64,000 bases of DNA from Spongiivirga sp046524175. GTDB taxonomy: Bacteria; Bacteroidota; Bacteroidia; Flavobacteriales; Flavobacteriaceae. A program made the position numbers and the translations under genes. The notes beneath the pieces were generated by a model. That model was not told where the DNA came from. It did no database searches and saw only the letters and a program-made list of their open reading frames with translations. Of the stretch, positions 52,678 to 61,441 are shown piece by piece (the first letter of the stretch is position 1; the number at the start of each line of letters is the position of its first letter). Location: contig NZ_JBEFZF010000009.1 of NCBI RefSeq assembly GCF_046524175.1, forward strand, positions 77,179-141,178, given 5' to 3'.

Positions 52678-54150
52678 TTAATATGTATAAAGCCCTTTAA
52701 TTAACCCTGAATGAATTACAGCTTTCATTTTTGGGTCATATTTTGATTTTTCGTTACGAATTATAGAATATAATCCAGTTCCATTTTTACCAAATTGGAT
52801 ATTGCTTATAATTCCTAATTCATACAAGTACCTTAAAAGAGCTTCTGGACTTTTATTTATATTTTTATTACCTGTTTCGAGATATTTTTTCTTAAAATAG
52901 TATGAAGTGAAAGTATCAGTTCCTAATGTTCTTAATAGAGCAAATAATGTATCAGTTGCAGGTATGATAGGTGATATTTCATTCTTTAATTCATCTATTA
53001 ACCACGATGAATATTCTTTTTCCGCTGCATTTATCGTTTGATAATCTAATTTGTTTAATATATCGGCTTGTTCTTTTATTTTAATACAAAATTGGACTAA
53101 ATCCCTTGGACGATGAAAAGTTCTATGAATTAAATATTTGAAAGGGTCAATACTTTTTCCATTCTCACGAAGTTTAATAAACTTTTTATTAAAAATATAA
53201 TTGAATGAACCTCTGCCTTTTAATTCTTCAACACTATTTTCTATTCTTATATTCATTAATTGCAATAAAGCTGGATTTGTCCAATCATTTTTATTTATGA
53301 TAGTCCAATTTAATTTATAAGTATGAAAGTCAAATTTGGCACTGTCTGGGTCGTGACTACTAAATTGATTAAAAATATCAGACCTCAAGTAAGCAACTAC
53401 TTTTGAGTTTTTGTTGTATTGTAATAAAGAGGAATTTAAAGAATAAATAATTTTAAAAAGACTGATTAAAGATTCAAAATATTTTTTATTGTCTATATAC
53501 AAAGTATAATTATCGTCTAACTGGTCAAATTGTATTAGATAAGGTCTTTGAGTTTCTGCTAAATTATCTAAAACTAAATCTTCTAATCGTTCATTGATTT
53601 CTGTAATATTTTCTATTTCATCTCCAAATTGTAGTGATTTCTCCTTACCCCCTTTAGGTCCAATCCCTCGAAACTGTAAACCAAATTCAGTTTTATCTGT
53701 ACTTGTCGTAATTTTGGAATGTAAATCTCTTAAATTTTTACCAAACCTATAGTTTACAAACTCGTACAGCTCTTCATAATGAGGAAGTAATTTATTTTGT
53801 TCGTCTAGAACAATTTGTTTGCCAAATTCACTTAAAATAATGTATTTCCATATGCTTTGATATTGATTTGGTCTTGAAAAATCATCGTCACTTAATTTTA
53901 ACAGCTTTTGAAATGGAAAACTTTTAAACGATAAATTACTTATTATCATTCCTTTTTCTGCTTCCCGGTTTTTAATCCAATTATAAATGGCAGATTTTCC
54001 TGTTCCTTTTCTTCCAATAATAAAGTATGCTGGTTCTTCAACTATTTTTTTCCAATATTCATTATCAAAGAAATAATTTTCAAGATTATGGTCGTACAAA
54101 CCATCTGGATTTCCAAAATCAGTTTGTAATAGTGCTGTTATTGCATTCAT
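52678..54150 (-). CDS. P-loop ATPase, Sll1717 type
   Basis: 490 residues. Walker A IIGRKGTGKSA near residue 44, a Walker B-like stretch YLIQFDQLDDNY, and a C-terminal winged-helix-like region (LLRYLYELGIISNIQFG). The layout matches the Sll1717-type P-loop ATPases found scattered in accessory and defence regions. The gene is much more A+T-rich than its surroundings (two sampled 60-base lines at 52861 and 53401 have 14 and 10 G/C), and is bracketed by inverted 9-mers, which point to recent transfer. The partner and the effector activity, if any, are unknown. Confidence 0.82.
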   Translation of the reverse strand: MNAITALLQTDFGNPDGLYDHNLENYFFDNEYWKKIVEEPAYFIIGRKGTGKSAIYNWIKNREAEKGMIISNLSFKSFPFQKLLKLSDDDFSRPNQYQSIWKYIILSEFGKQIVLDEQNKLLPHYEELYEFVNYRFGKNLRDLHSKITTSTDKTEFGLQFRGIGPKGGKEKSLQFGDEIENITEINERLEDLVLDNLAETQRPYLIQFDQLDDNYTLYIDNKKYFESLISLFKIIYSLNSSLLQYNKNSKVVAYLRSDIFNQFSSHDPDSAKFDFHTYKLNWTIINKNDWTNPALLQLMNIRIENSVEELKGRGSFNYIFNKKFIKLRENGKSIDPFKYLIHRTFHRPRDLVQFCIKIKEQADILNKLDYQTINAAEKEYSSWLIDELKNEISPIIPATDTLFALLRTLGTDTFTSYYFKKKYLETGNKNINKSPEALLRYLYELGIISNIQFGKNGTGLYSIIRNEKSKYDPKMKAVIHSGLIKGLYTY

Positions 54151-54182
54151 TTATTTCTTTTATTATATCTTGTTTTCAAATC

Positions 54183-54191
54183 ACTGCCAAC
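54183..54191 (-). repeat. Inverted 9-mer ACTGCCAAC, right end of the ATPase cassette
   Basis: Complement of GTTGGCAGT at 52662. It lies 33 bases upstream of the ATPase start codon. The rest of 54151-54346 has no ORF and only short inverted repeats around 54264. Confidence 0.5.
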
Positions 54192-54346
54192 TTATTATAT
54201 CAAAAACAAAGCCTCGTTTATCCAGAAAATAATCTTGGACATCAGCACTTTTTTTCGCTTTCTAAAGTACTTATAACAAGTGTACTATAGGTTATAATTC
54301 GACAGGCGTAGTATTTAATCGTTCTAGTGAGTTCATTGTCAGTTGT

Positions 54347-54362
54347 CCCGATAGTTATCGGG
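54347..54362. repeat. CCCGATAGTTATCGGG, variant palindrome
   Basis: One base differs from the CCCGATAGCTATCGGG core seen at 50131, 56670 and 61353. Located just beyond the stop of the membrane protein gene at 54373. Confidence 0.65.
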
Positions 54363-54372
54363 AGTCGGTAGT

Positions 54373-54663
54373 TTAGCTTCCGGCCAAGGGGGTGTCGAAA
54401 ATGCCTACTGCCAATTGGGCCCAGATAAGCAAAAAGAGTATAATCAATAAGATGATTAACAGCCACTGCAGTTTCTTTTTACCAGCTGTTTTACGCAAAA
54501 TAAATTCTAATATGAGTCCGCTGCCAAATAGCAAGACCCCGGCTACCACAAAATCGATACCTGACCATTGCACTTCATTGGTCAATTGCATGAGCAGCAA
54601 AGGCAGTAGCACCATTGCTGCACATACTATTAGTATAATTTTTAACCGTTGGTTTGCCTTCAT
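54373..54663 (-). CDS. Small three-helix membrane protein
   Basis: 96 residues with three hydrophobic helices (about 8-26, 35-54, 66-88) and a basic loop KTAGKKK. No family recognised. Good ATG and a following palindrome support it as a gene. Neighbours give no hint of function. Confidence 0.6.
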   Translation of the reverse strand: MKANQRLKIILIVCAAMVLLPLLLMQLTNEVQWSGIDFVVAGVLLFGSGLILEFILRKTAGKKKLQWLLIILLIILFLLIWAQLAVGIFDTPLAGS

Positions 54664-54770
54664 CTTACCGTCGAAATCAAGACAATGTAAGGTTATTATT
54701 TTAGTCCTGCTTTAAAAAGACCGGGATACGGAAGCCATACCAAGAAAAAGGTTGGTATTTAGATTGCATT

Positions 54771-56492
54771 TTAATGCAGCATGGCGGGCAAGATATAGTC
54801 TCTTAAAATATCCCGTGCCTGGTTGCCTTTTCGGTTTCTAAAATTCCCGGAAGTAATCACCACTACCGACTCTAGCTCCGGGAGAATGAAAATAAATTGC
54901 CCGCCGGCACCTCGTGCCTCCACAGCCTCGATGGGTTTTCCGTTCACTACATAAGTATCGTGCCACCACAAATACCCATAGTGGTTTTTGTCTCGTACAT
55001 CCTGTAACCGCATATGTTTTTGAAAGGACTCGGCTATCCATTTTTCAGAAATGAGTTGCTTGCCGTTCCAATGGCCTTTATTTAAAAACAACTGTCCAAA
55101 TTTTAGCAGGTCCCTTGAGGTTAGCAGCATACCGCCCCCGAAATAAGGAATGACCATCGAGTCGTCTGTTTGATTGATATAATTGGTAATACCTAAAGGC
55201 TCAAAAAGTTTTTGGTGCATATACTGTTCCATCGGCATATCTAAGCGTTCGTTTAAATACACCCCCAATAAAAAGGGATTGGCAGAGCCATAATCGGCAT
55301 AGGTACCCGGCGTTTTTACCATCGGGGCCTCTAGCACACTTTGCAGCCATTTTTTACCCTTGTTTCTCATTGGGTTTTGGTAATAATCTTCAGACGCTAG
55401 ATTATTGACATCTAAACCACCACTCATGGTCAGTAAATCTTTAAGGGTGATATCTGACTTTTTATCATCCTTAGTGTACTGGTAGTTAGCCGGTATAAAA
55501 TCGTATAATTTCTCGTCAACACTTTTAATAACACCATCATCAATCGCAATGCCGATCATCGCAGAAGAAATGCTCTTGGAGGCCGACCGCAAGTCATGCG
55601 GAATGTTGGCATTATGGCCGTCAAAATACGACTCAAATACCAGCTTGTTGTCTTTTGCAATGAGCACACTATGGGTATTGACCAATGTATTCGCCTGAAT
55701 ACTATCGATTAATCGTTCTAGCCCTGCTTTATCGATACCATAGTCCGTAATACTCGAGGTGTTCCAGCCATCATTTAAATCTTTTGGCGTGTTGGTATTT
55801 TGTTCTTGTTCTTTAGGTTTTTGATTATAATCCCAACCGTCATCGGTATGCGTTAAGCTTGTTTTTGCAATGAGCACATCCGTCAATAATATCTCTAGTT
55901 CAATGGTGTTCTCTAGTAACTTTGCACGAAGGTTAAATCCGGTCATGCTGTCTTCAAAAAGCACCGTATCGCCTTGTTTTTTAAAATTATGCGGCCACAT
56001 GCCCCGAAATCGCTGATCGCCAAAAAAAGGAAAGGCCATGATATCGCCATTATCGGTATGTTCTACATACAACATAATATCGTTAGACTGCAATTCATTA
56101 TCGGCCATAAATGCATTCCAGGCTCCGCTAAATTTGTTGGTACCCACTTCCGGGAAGTGTACGTGATAGAAAAATTTTCCCGTTTTGATAAAACCAGTAA
56201 GCGCTTTGGTATCGGCATCATGTTTTAAATTAAAAAACAACTGATTATCAATATTCAAACGGATACTGTCCTTGCTCGATGACTGCAAGTTCTTATCAAT
56301 GGTAATGTGATTATTGGTAATGCTAAGATGATAACGATTCGCCGTTACCTTCTCGATAGTGACCTGAAAATTGAAACTGGTTGTATCCGGTAAAAAACCG
56401 ACCCACTCGCCTTGATAATTTTGTTTTGTAGGCTGAGCGCAGCTTATACAGGTTGATAATATGATGATAAAAATTGCGAGGTATTTGCGCAT
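54771..56492 (-). CDS. Lipoprotein beta-lactamase-type serine hydrolase
   Basis: 573 residues. Lipobox near Cys18 (STCISC). Residues about 20-215 form a beta-rich N-terminal domain with internal similarity (SWNF/GAWN patterns), and 250-573 form the class C beta-lactamase-like domain: SxxK at Ser303-Lys306 (RSASKS), the second motif in YGSANPFL and the third in GAGGQF. It is expected in the envelope and likely acts on peptides or esters. Promoter box at 56513. Second member of this superfamily in the window (see 19105). Confidence 0.93.
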   Translation of the reverse strand: MRKYLAIFIIILSTCISCAQPTKQNYQGEWVGFLPDTTSFNFQVTIEKVTANRYHLSITNNHITIDKNLQSSSKDSIRLNIDNQLFFNLKHDADTKALTGFIKTGKFFYHVHFPEVGTNKFSGAWNAFMADNELQSNDIMLYVEHTDNGDIMAFPFFGDQRFRGMWPHNFKKQGDTVLFEDSMTGFNLRAKLLENTIELEILLTDVLIAKTSLTHTDDGWDYNQKPKEQEQNTNTPKDLNDGWNTSSITDYGIDKAGLERLIDSIQANTLVNTHSVLIAKDNKLVFESYFDGHNANIPHDLRSASKSISSAMIGIAIDDGVIKSVDEKLYDFIPANYQYTKDDKKSDITLKDLLTMSGGLDVNNLASEDYYQNPMRNKGKKWLQSVLEAPMVKTPGTYADYGSANPFLLGVYLNERLDMPMEQYMHQKLFEPLGITNYINQTDDSMVIPYFGGGMLLTSRDLLKFGQLFLNKGHWNGKQLISEKWIAESFQKHMRLQDVRDKNHYGYLWWHDTYVVNGKPIEAVEARGAGGQFIFILPELESVVVITSGNFRNRKGNQARDILRDYILPAMLH

Positions 56493-56512
56493 GATTGATG
56501 AAATTTAAGTCA

Positions 56513-56520
56513 CAAATATA
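56513..56520 (-). promoter_or_regulatory. -7 box TATATTTG of the serine hydrolase gene
   Basis: Exact TAnnTTTG match on the minus strand, 20 bases before the ATG at 56492. Confidence 0.6.
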
Positions 56521-56607
56521 CTACCCGACTCATAACAGAAATTGTATGAGATTAACATTGGGGGTTTGTTCTTAAAATACCATTGTAGTCAAAGACATCC
56601 ATCCCCT

Positions 56608-56685
56608 CCCGATAGCTATCAGGACCGTCCCTCCATGGAAGAGAACAAAAAAGTCTCCCTTTGAGGAGTCCCGATAGCTATCGGG
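56608..56685. repeat. Pair of CCCGATAGCTATCGGG palindromes in one inverted structure
   Basis: Copies at 56608-56623 (one mismatch, CAGG end) and 56670-56685 (perfect). Flanking CCCCTC and GAGGGG on the outer sides extend the inverted arrangement, and CTCCCTTTGAGGAG lies between. The region 56493-56737 has no ORF. Confidence 0.7.
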
Positions 56686-56737
56686 ATAGAGGGGTGTATT
56701 CGCTATAATCTTGCAACAGCAAAAATCAAATTCAAGC

Positions 56738-57550
56738 TTAGCCCCTATTCTTAATCATTTTTCGATACCGACTAGGATTCATATTAAAGTGCTCCCGAAA
56801 CACACGATTAAAATGGCTTTGATCAGAAAAGCCCGCCTGGTAACCAATCTCCGTTAAACTAAGTGCGGAGTCTAACAATAAGGGTAATGTCTTTTTAAGT
56901 TTTTGTTGCCGCATGTATTGCCCCAAACTCATTTTTAGGTATTTGGGTGCAGCCCGAGATATATGCACAGGATGCACGTTTAAGGTAGCCGACAAATAAT
57001 CCAAGCTTAGGTTAGTTGAATCGTAATGCAGTAGTTCTTTTAAATGATCGATCCACACCGGGTTTTCAAGCGAATCGAGATGCTTTTGATCACTGAGTGC
57101 ATTACAGATTTGAAGTAATAACAACTCAACCGAAACAGTACTAACACTATCGGACAATACAAATTCATGATACAGTTGTGCGAACAGCACATGCAGTTGT
57201 GGGTTTTGAATAAGCTGGCTGCCTTCCCATAAATCGAAAGCTATGTCCTTTTCTTTCAACCAGTTTTTTTCAAACTCTAAATGAAAACCACTAGCCTGAT
57301 CTGAATGTTTGGAGCCAAAATGCGGCTCTTGCCAATTATTAAACATTAAACTGCCCGAAGGACAAAGCGTCTTCACCCTGGTATTACAGTCTTTCATATT
57401 ACCCTGCAATACATACATGAAATAAGGATTTTCATGATAGTGCCAGTCGGTTCTTTCGGCAGTGTAGGTGTACTGCGACAATAAAACACCATTAAAAGTA
57501 TTCTCTGAATTTTGATTACCGTAATATTCTCCTCGGGATAGGATTTTCAT
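56738..57550 (-). CDS. AraC-family transcriptional regulator
   Basis: 270 residues. A cupin-like N-terminal domain (TDWHYHENPYFMYVLQG, FGSKHSDQASGFH) is followed by the AraC DNA-binding domain (LDYLSATLNVHPVHISRAA, SLTEIGYQAGFSDQSHFN, NMNPSRYRKMIKN). The His-rich start suggests metal or small-ligand binding. Located downstream of a metalloprotease-like lipoprotein gene on the same strand. Targets unknown. Confidence 0.92.
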   Translation of the reverse strand: MKILSRGEYYGNQNSENTFNGVLLSQYTYTAERTDWHYHENPYFMYVLQGNMKDCNTRVKTLCPSGSLMFNNWQEPHFGSKHSDQASGFHLEFEKNWLKEKDIAFDLWEGSQLIQNPQLHVLFAQLYHEFVLSDSVSTVSVELLLLQICNALSDQKHLDSLENPVWIDHLKELLHYDSTNLSLDYLSATLNVHPVHISRAAPKYLKMSLGQYMRQQKLKKTLPLLLDSALSLTEIGYQAGFSDQSHFNRVFREHFNMNPSRYRKMIKNRG

Positions 57551-57633
57551 TTTTTGATGTGATGATGCATTGAAAGTTAATGATATTCGATGAAAATTAT
57601 CCCATTAATTTCTTAAAGGTTTCATTTGACCAA

Positions 57634-58971
57634 CTACTTCGCTGCCGTTTTAAAATCGATGACATAGGAGTGCAGCATATCATCATTTTCGGTGCGATAT
57701 CCATTTTCTAACATGATTTGATAGCGCTTATTGGGTTCTAACTTCACTTTATAAGTAACCGACATGGCATCCTCAGCAAAGTCAATACTTTCTACCTTCG
57801 GAAAGTGCTCTCTACCCAAATCACCGAATCCGGTTGACCGAATTCCCGGGTTCATTTTCATTGAAAACACAGCAGTAATTGTTGTGGTATTTGGGTTTAC
57901 ATTTTGACTGCCGTTTTTAAATTCTTTTATCGATACCACCCGTGGTCGGCTCGCCTGATATTGTTCAAATAGCTCCTTAATAGAAGCTGATAAATAGTTG
58001 GTACTATCAATGAGCGCCTCCACTTGAGGTTCATTGTTATAATCTAGTTCAATAAGTTGCTTGATGGCCAGTGTTTTGTCTTCGGCCTGATCATAATGCG
58101 CCTGCGCAATATTAAAACCTACCTGATAACCAACATCGCTGACACCAAATTGATTATTGGCACTGTTCCAACGCCATTCGCCTCCTTTTCTAAAATTAAA
58201 GACCTGTTTTTCAAACAGCGCTTTCACCTTATCCTCATTATTCTTTACATAATTCACATAGGCAAATGGACTTTCTTTACCCGTAGCTTTATAGGCTACA
58301 AAATCGGCAATACCCTCAAACAGTACTTCTGATAAAATGTTGTTTACAATGGGTTGTTGTTGGGTATGCACATATTCATGCACATTTAAAAATTGAATAT
58401 TATCTGTGGGATTGGTCTGATAATAGGTTGTGAGATGAGAAAGGTTTTCGGGAAATTCTTCGCTATTCGTTTTAGTATCACCTAATGCGAATTCACTGCC
58501 AATTAATACCAAATCATCGAAACCGGTTCCCGGCGTTCTAAAAACCCCCATAGTATAGTAGATAGTCGAGTGCGTTAAGTCGGGATAAATCGCTTTGAAT
58601 TTATTGACGCCTTCTTTGATTTCAGCATTAAAATCGGCTGTATTTTGGGTATTCGCTCGTAAGGAATTCCAAAATTTGGGATAGCTATTCATTGCCTCGA
58701 TATATTCTTCCGGCTGATAGCGTCGGTTTTCAAAGAGCGCTTGTTGTCCTCTTGAGGCTTTATTAATGAATAGCTCATCAAGATATTGTCGTTGGGTCGC
58801 ACTGTCTTTAGTCGATTGAATTTTATCATAGGCCTCCCAGAAATTATCAATATCAGAGGATACGATTTCTTGTGGAAATGATTCTTTTTTCGTGCAGCTG
58901 GCCGTAACTAAAGAAAGTGCTACTAACAAGCTAAGCACACCCAAAATTGACTGATGATTCTTGATGAACAT
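57634..58971 (-). CDS. Lipoprotein with zinc-protease (HExxH) domain and Ig-like tail
   Basis: 445 residues. Lipobox at Cys26 (VTASC). The central part is DUF2268-like with HEYVH (His198, Glu199, His202) and a downstream acidic segment EVLFEGIADFVAY (Glu219) that would supply the third zinc ligand, a gluzincin pattern. The C-terminal region from about 345 resembles a Big_5-type Ig domain (FSMKMNPGIRSTG). Likely a surface or periplasmic peptidase; substrate unknown. Confidence 0.88.
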   Translation of the reverse strand: MFIKNHQSILGVLSLLVALSLVTASCTKKESFPQEIVSSDIDNFWEAYDKIQSTKDSATQRQYLDELFINKASRGQQALFENRRYQPEEYIEAMNSYPKFWNSLRANTQNTADFNAEIKEGVNKFKAIYPDLTHSTIYYTMGVFRTPGTGFDDLVLIGSEFALGDTKTNSEEFPENLSHLTTYYQTNPTDNIQFLNVHEYVHTQQQPIVNNILSEVLFEGIADFVAYKATGKESPFAYVNYVKNNEDKVKALFEKQVFNFRKGGEWRWNSANNQFGVSDVGYQVGFNIAQAHYDQAEDKTLAIKQLIELDYNNEPQVEALIDSTNYLSASIKELFEQYQASRPRVVSIKEFKNGSQNVNPNTTTITAVFSMKMNPGIRSTGFGDLGREHFPKVESIDFAEDAMSVTYKVKLEPNKRYQIMLENGYRTENDDMLHSYVIDFKTAAK

Positions 58972-59034
58972 GTTTTCTCCAGTAGTTTGTTTTATAAAGT
59001 ATACAACGCGAAGATCATTATCAAATTATCGCTA

Positions 59035-59793
59035 CTATTCCTTTTCAAGTCTAATTTCCGCTAATATCGCATCAGTTTGATCCAGCAGTTTTTTTTGATA
59101 ATCGAGTCTTCCTGATTCAATTCCCGTTTTATTTATCAGTGCCCCTAAATATGCTTTGTTCGAAAACAGTTCATAAACAGACTCGCTTACCGCTTCTTCA
59201 GAAATCTCAATCCCAAAAGATTCTTGATCTTCTTGACCCATAAAATATTGTTCGTAGGGGTATGAAATGTTATTCATATACACCAGGCACTCTTTACTTT
59301 CATAGTCATCTTCAAAACCCGACTCTAAATCGGTTGAAAACTCAATCAGCATTTTTTTAAGACCCAAATTTCTCAGCACATCGCCTTTTCCTGAACTAAT
59401 TACCGTTTCAAAGGTGCTATTAACCAACTCCGCTCTAAACCAAGAATTCGCTCCGAACGCTTTCAACTTCAATATCGAATCTTGACTTACAGTTTGTAGT
59501 TGATCGCTGGTAATAATTTGGATAAGACTATTGCTAAAACGAATCATTTGTCTTTGATAATCGATCGTTGTATGGAGTCTTTTTTTATTTTCAATAAAAT
59601 CTTGTTCAAGGGAGTTTAGCAATATGGCTTCTTCATTAAGCTTTTTACTATTTTCATTCCAATTATTGATGGTCAAGGCAATAAGAATCCCAAGCACAAC
59701 CAGTATAATTTCTCCCAATGAATACATTAAATACTTCTTGAACTTGTTTCCCGAAAGCAGTTTTTGACGGGTTTTTCTAAAAAACTTGATCAT
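59035..59793 (-). CDS. DUF6090-family membrane protein
   Basis: 252 residues. The N-terminal signature FKKYLMYSLGEIILVVLGILIALTINNWNE (split at residue 30) with one membrane helix is characteristic of DUF6090 proteins, common in flavobacteria. The rest is helical and periplasmic. No known function. Its upstream region holds the orphan SDR gene fragment, so its original 5' neighbour was probably that SDR gene. Confidence 0.9.
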   Translation of the reverse strand: MIKFFRKTRQKLLSGNKFKKYLMYSLGEIILVVLGILIALTINNWNENSKKLNEEAILLNSLEQDFIENKKRLHTTIDYQRQMIRFSNSLIQIITSDQLQTVSQDSILKLKAFGANSWFRAELVNSTFETVISSGKGDVLRNLGLKKMLIEFSTDLESGFEDDYESKECLVYMNNISYPYEQYFMGQEDQESFGIEISEEAVSESVYELFSNKAYLGALINKTGIESGRLDYQKKLLDQTDAILAEIRLEKE

Positions 59794-59823
59794 TCTTGTA
59801 TAGTAATTTGTTCGTATTTCGCA

Positions 59824-59894
59824 TCACGGAGTGGTCGATGAAACTTGTAGCATTTTCCCATTGTAAAACTTGTTACCTGTAGTTGCAAAATATG
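59824..59894 (-). pseudogene. Orphan 3' end of a short-chain dehydrogenase gene
   Basis: The minus strand encodes FATTGNKFYNGKMLQVSSTTP and a stop, matching the C terminus of the SDR gene at 60633. Over 64 bp (59828-59891 versus 60637-60700) 57 bases agree, and the differences are mostly silent (for example CTA CAA against TTG CAG). It therefore derives from a homologous, once-functional gene. It forms a direct repeat on either side of the gene at 59922-60584. Confidence 0.75.
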
Positions 59895-59921
59895 TGATTC
59901 TATGTATAAAAGTCAATCATT

Positions 59922-60584
59922 TTAATGATCTTCCTCAACATTATTTATATTATTTAGTTTCCACAACTCTAAAATTTCAGAAACTTCTTTTGCTTCATCT
60001 TCATTTATTGATCTCCAATAGGCTAATTCACGGTATAGTGATGAATCAAAAAAATACTTGCTCCCTAAGAAGAATAAAAAAGCCGCTAGCCCTAAACCAA
60101 CAATTATGAATATTTGAATCAATTCTAATCGAGAATCTAGATATGTGAATACTAATTTTCCAAATGATAATCCAATGCCAACAAAACAAACAATCATTAA
60201 ATTGTAGAACATTACTCCCATTGATTTAGGATATCGAAAATAAGTAAGCTCCACACTGGTATATCGCTTAGAAAAATATGCTCCCTCAATAAAATCAAGC
60301 ATTTTATTGCTTGTTTCTAAAGCCTTTAAATCTGTTGAACCGAGTTTAAAGGAAATAATTTCATTCCATTGGTTATTATATTCTTTTATTTCAACTCGTT
60401 TCTCAAAATACTTCTTATGAAACTTCCCAAAAATAACATTGAATAATAACGCAATGAATATCGCTGGTAAAAGAATCATCTCCACACCATCTAAAGAAAC
60501 ATTAAGAATTATGAACAATAATATTGATAAGAACAGTCCTGGAAGGTATATCCGCAAGCTTTCATTCAGGCTAAATTTTTCCAT
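59922..60584 (-). CDS. Membrane protein of unknown function, inserted beside the SDR gene
   Basis: 220 residues with about four hydrophobic helices in two pairs (about 13-28, 31-47, 120-138, 153-172). The N terminus SLNESLRIYLPGLFLSILLF recalls small membrane effectors or immunity-type proteins, but I do not recognise a family. It is bracketed by the 64-bp direct repeat from the SDR gene end, so it was probably acquired with a replacement SDR 3' end. Confidence 0.72.
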   Translation of the reverse strand: MEKFSLNESLRIYLPGLFLSILLFIILNVSLDGVEMILLPAIFIALLFNVIFGKFHKKYFEKRVEIKEYNNQWNEIISFKLGSTDLKALETSNKMLDFIEGAYFSKRYTSVELTYFRYPKSMGVMFYNLMIVCFVGIGLSFGKLVFTYLDSRLELIQIFIIVGLGLAAFLFFLGSKYFFDSSLYRELAYWRSINEDEAKEVSEILELWKLNNINNVEEDH

Positions 60585-60632
60585 ATGTAATATTAGTTAG
60601 TACAGTATTGAATGGACATATTATCTGGAAAA

Positions 60633-61313
60633 TTATGGAGTGGTCGATGAAACCTGCAACATTTTCCCATTGTAAAATTTATTACCAGTAATTGCAAAAT
60701 CAACAATGTAATTGGCCATTTCTGTTGGTGTTACCGGTGCTTGAAAACCGGGAAATGCTTCTTCTAACATCTCCGTCTGCACTGCGCCTAGGGCCAGCAC
60801 ATTGAAGGAAGGTCCGCTTTCTTTATATTCTTCAGCTAATAATTCTGTCAAGGTGATGACCGCGCCTTTGCTAGAACTATAGGCTGCCAATCCGGGAAAC
60901 TTCATACTACCTTGTACGCCGCCCATGCTACTTATGGTCACTACATGTCCGCTTTTTGGCATAAAAGGAATTATACGTCTGGTCATTTCAGCCACACCAA
61001 ATACATTTACTTTATAGATGTATTCGAAGTCTGCCACCGTGGTATCGGCAAAGGGTTTATTTAATAAGGCACCGGCATTATTGATCAAAATATGCACCTT
61101 GCCGTTCCATTCATCTTTGACAAAATCGGTCACGCGATCAAGATCGGCATCAAGACTTAAATCAAAAGGAAATGCCGTGATGTGCTCGTTATTTAAATCG
61201 TCTATAGGCTTGCTGTTACGAGACAAGGCCAATACACGGTGTCCTTTATCAGCAAAAATTTGTGCTAGTTGAAAGCCAATTCCTCGGCTAGTACCTGTGA
61301 TGATTATGTTCAT
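60633..61313 (-). CDS. Short-chain dehydrogenase/reductase
   Basis: 226 residues from the ATG at 61313, which gives the standard N terminus MNIIITGTSRGIGFQLA with TGxxxGIG. The frame opens 24 codons earlier at a GTG lying in a dispersed repeat, and that extension is rejected. NNAG in ILINNAGALLNK, catalytic Ser in VVTISSMGG and Tyr-x3-Lys in AAYSSSKG are present. NAD(P)-dependent oxidoreductase of unknown substrate. Its 3' end is duplicated at 59824-59894. Confidence 0.92.
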   Translation of the reverse strand: MNIIITGTSRGIGFQLAQIFADKGHRVLALSRNSKPIDDLNNEHITAFPFDLSLDADLDRVTDFVKDEWNGKVHILINNAGALLNKPFADTTVADFEYIYKVNVFGVAEMTRRIIPFMPKSGHVVTISSMGGVQGSMKFPGLAAYSSSKGAVITLTELLAEEYKESGPSFNVLALGAVQTEMLEEAFPGFQAPVTPTEMANYIVDFAITGNKFYNGKMLQVSSTTP

Positions 61314-61352
61314 ATATGTTGTTTCTAAATCCGAAAAAATATGTCTCCTCTT

Positions 61353-61368
61353 CCCGATAGCTATCGGG
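61353..61368. repeat. CCCGATAGCTATCGGG palindrome
   Basis: Perfect 16-bp copy in the gap between the M28 peptidase and SDR genes. Confidence 0.75.
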
Positions 61369-61409
61369 AGTAGTCGAGGGGTCACTTGATACGTTGGAGT
61401 TTCGAATAG

Positions 61410-61427
61410 TTCTCGACTGCGCTCGAA
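61410..61427. repeat. TTCTCGACTGCGCTCGAA element
   Basis: Short imperfect palindrome (TCGA arms around CTGCGC) of a type I associate with flavobacterial intergenic repeats; that is from memory. It lies 42 bases from the CCCGATAG palindrome. Confidence 0.45.
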
Positions 61428-61441
61428 CAGACATAGTCATT

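Noticed and set aside
54838..55041. 67-residue minus-strand frame within the serine hydrolase gene
   Set aside because: Same strand, shifted frame, inside a complete hydrolase domain; no frameshift is needed to explain the parent gene.
61314..61385. N-terminal extension of the SDR gene from a GTG
   Set aside because: It reads through a dispersed palindrome, and the ATG at 61313 yields the standard SDR N terminus.
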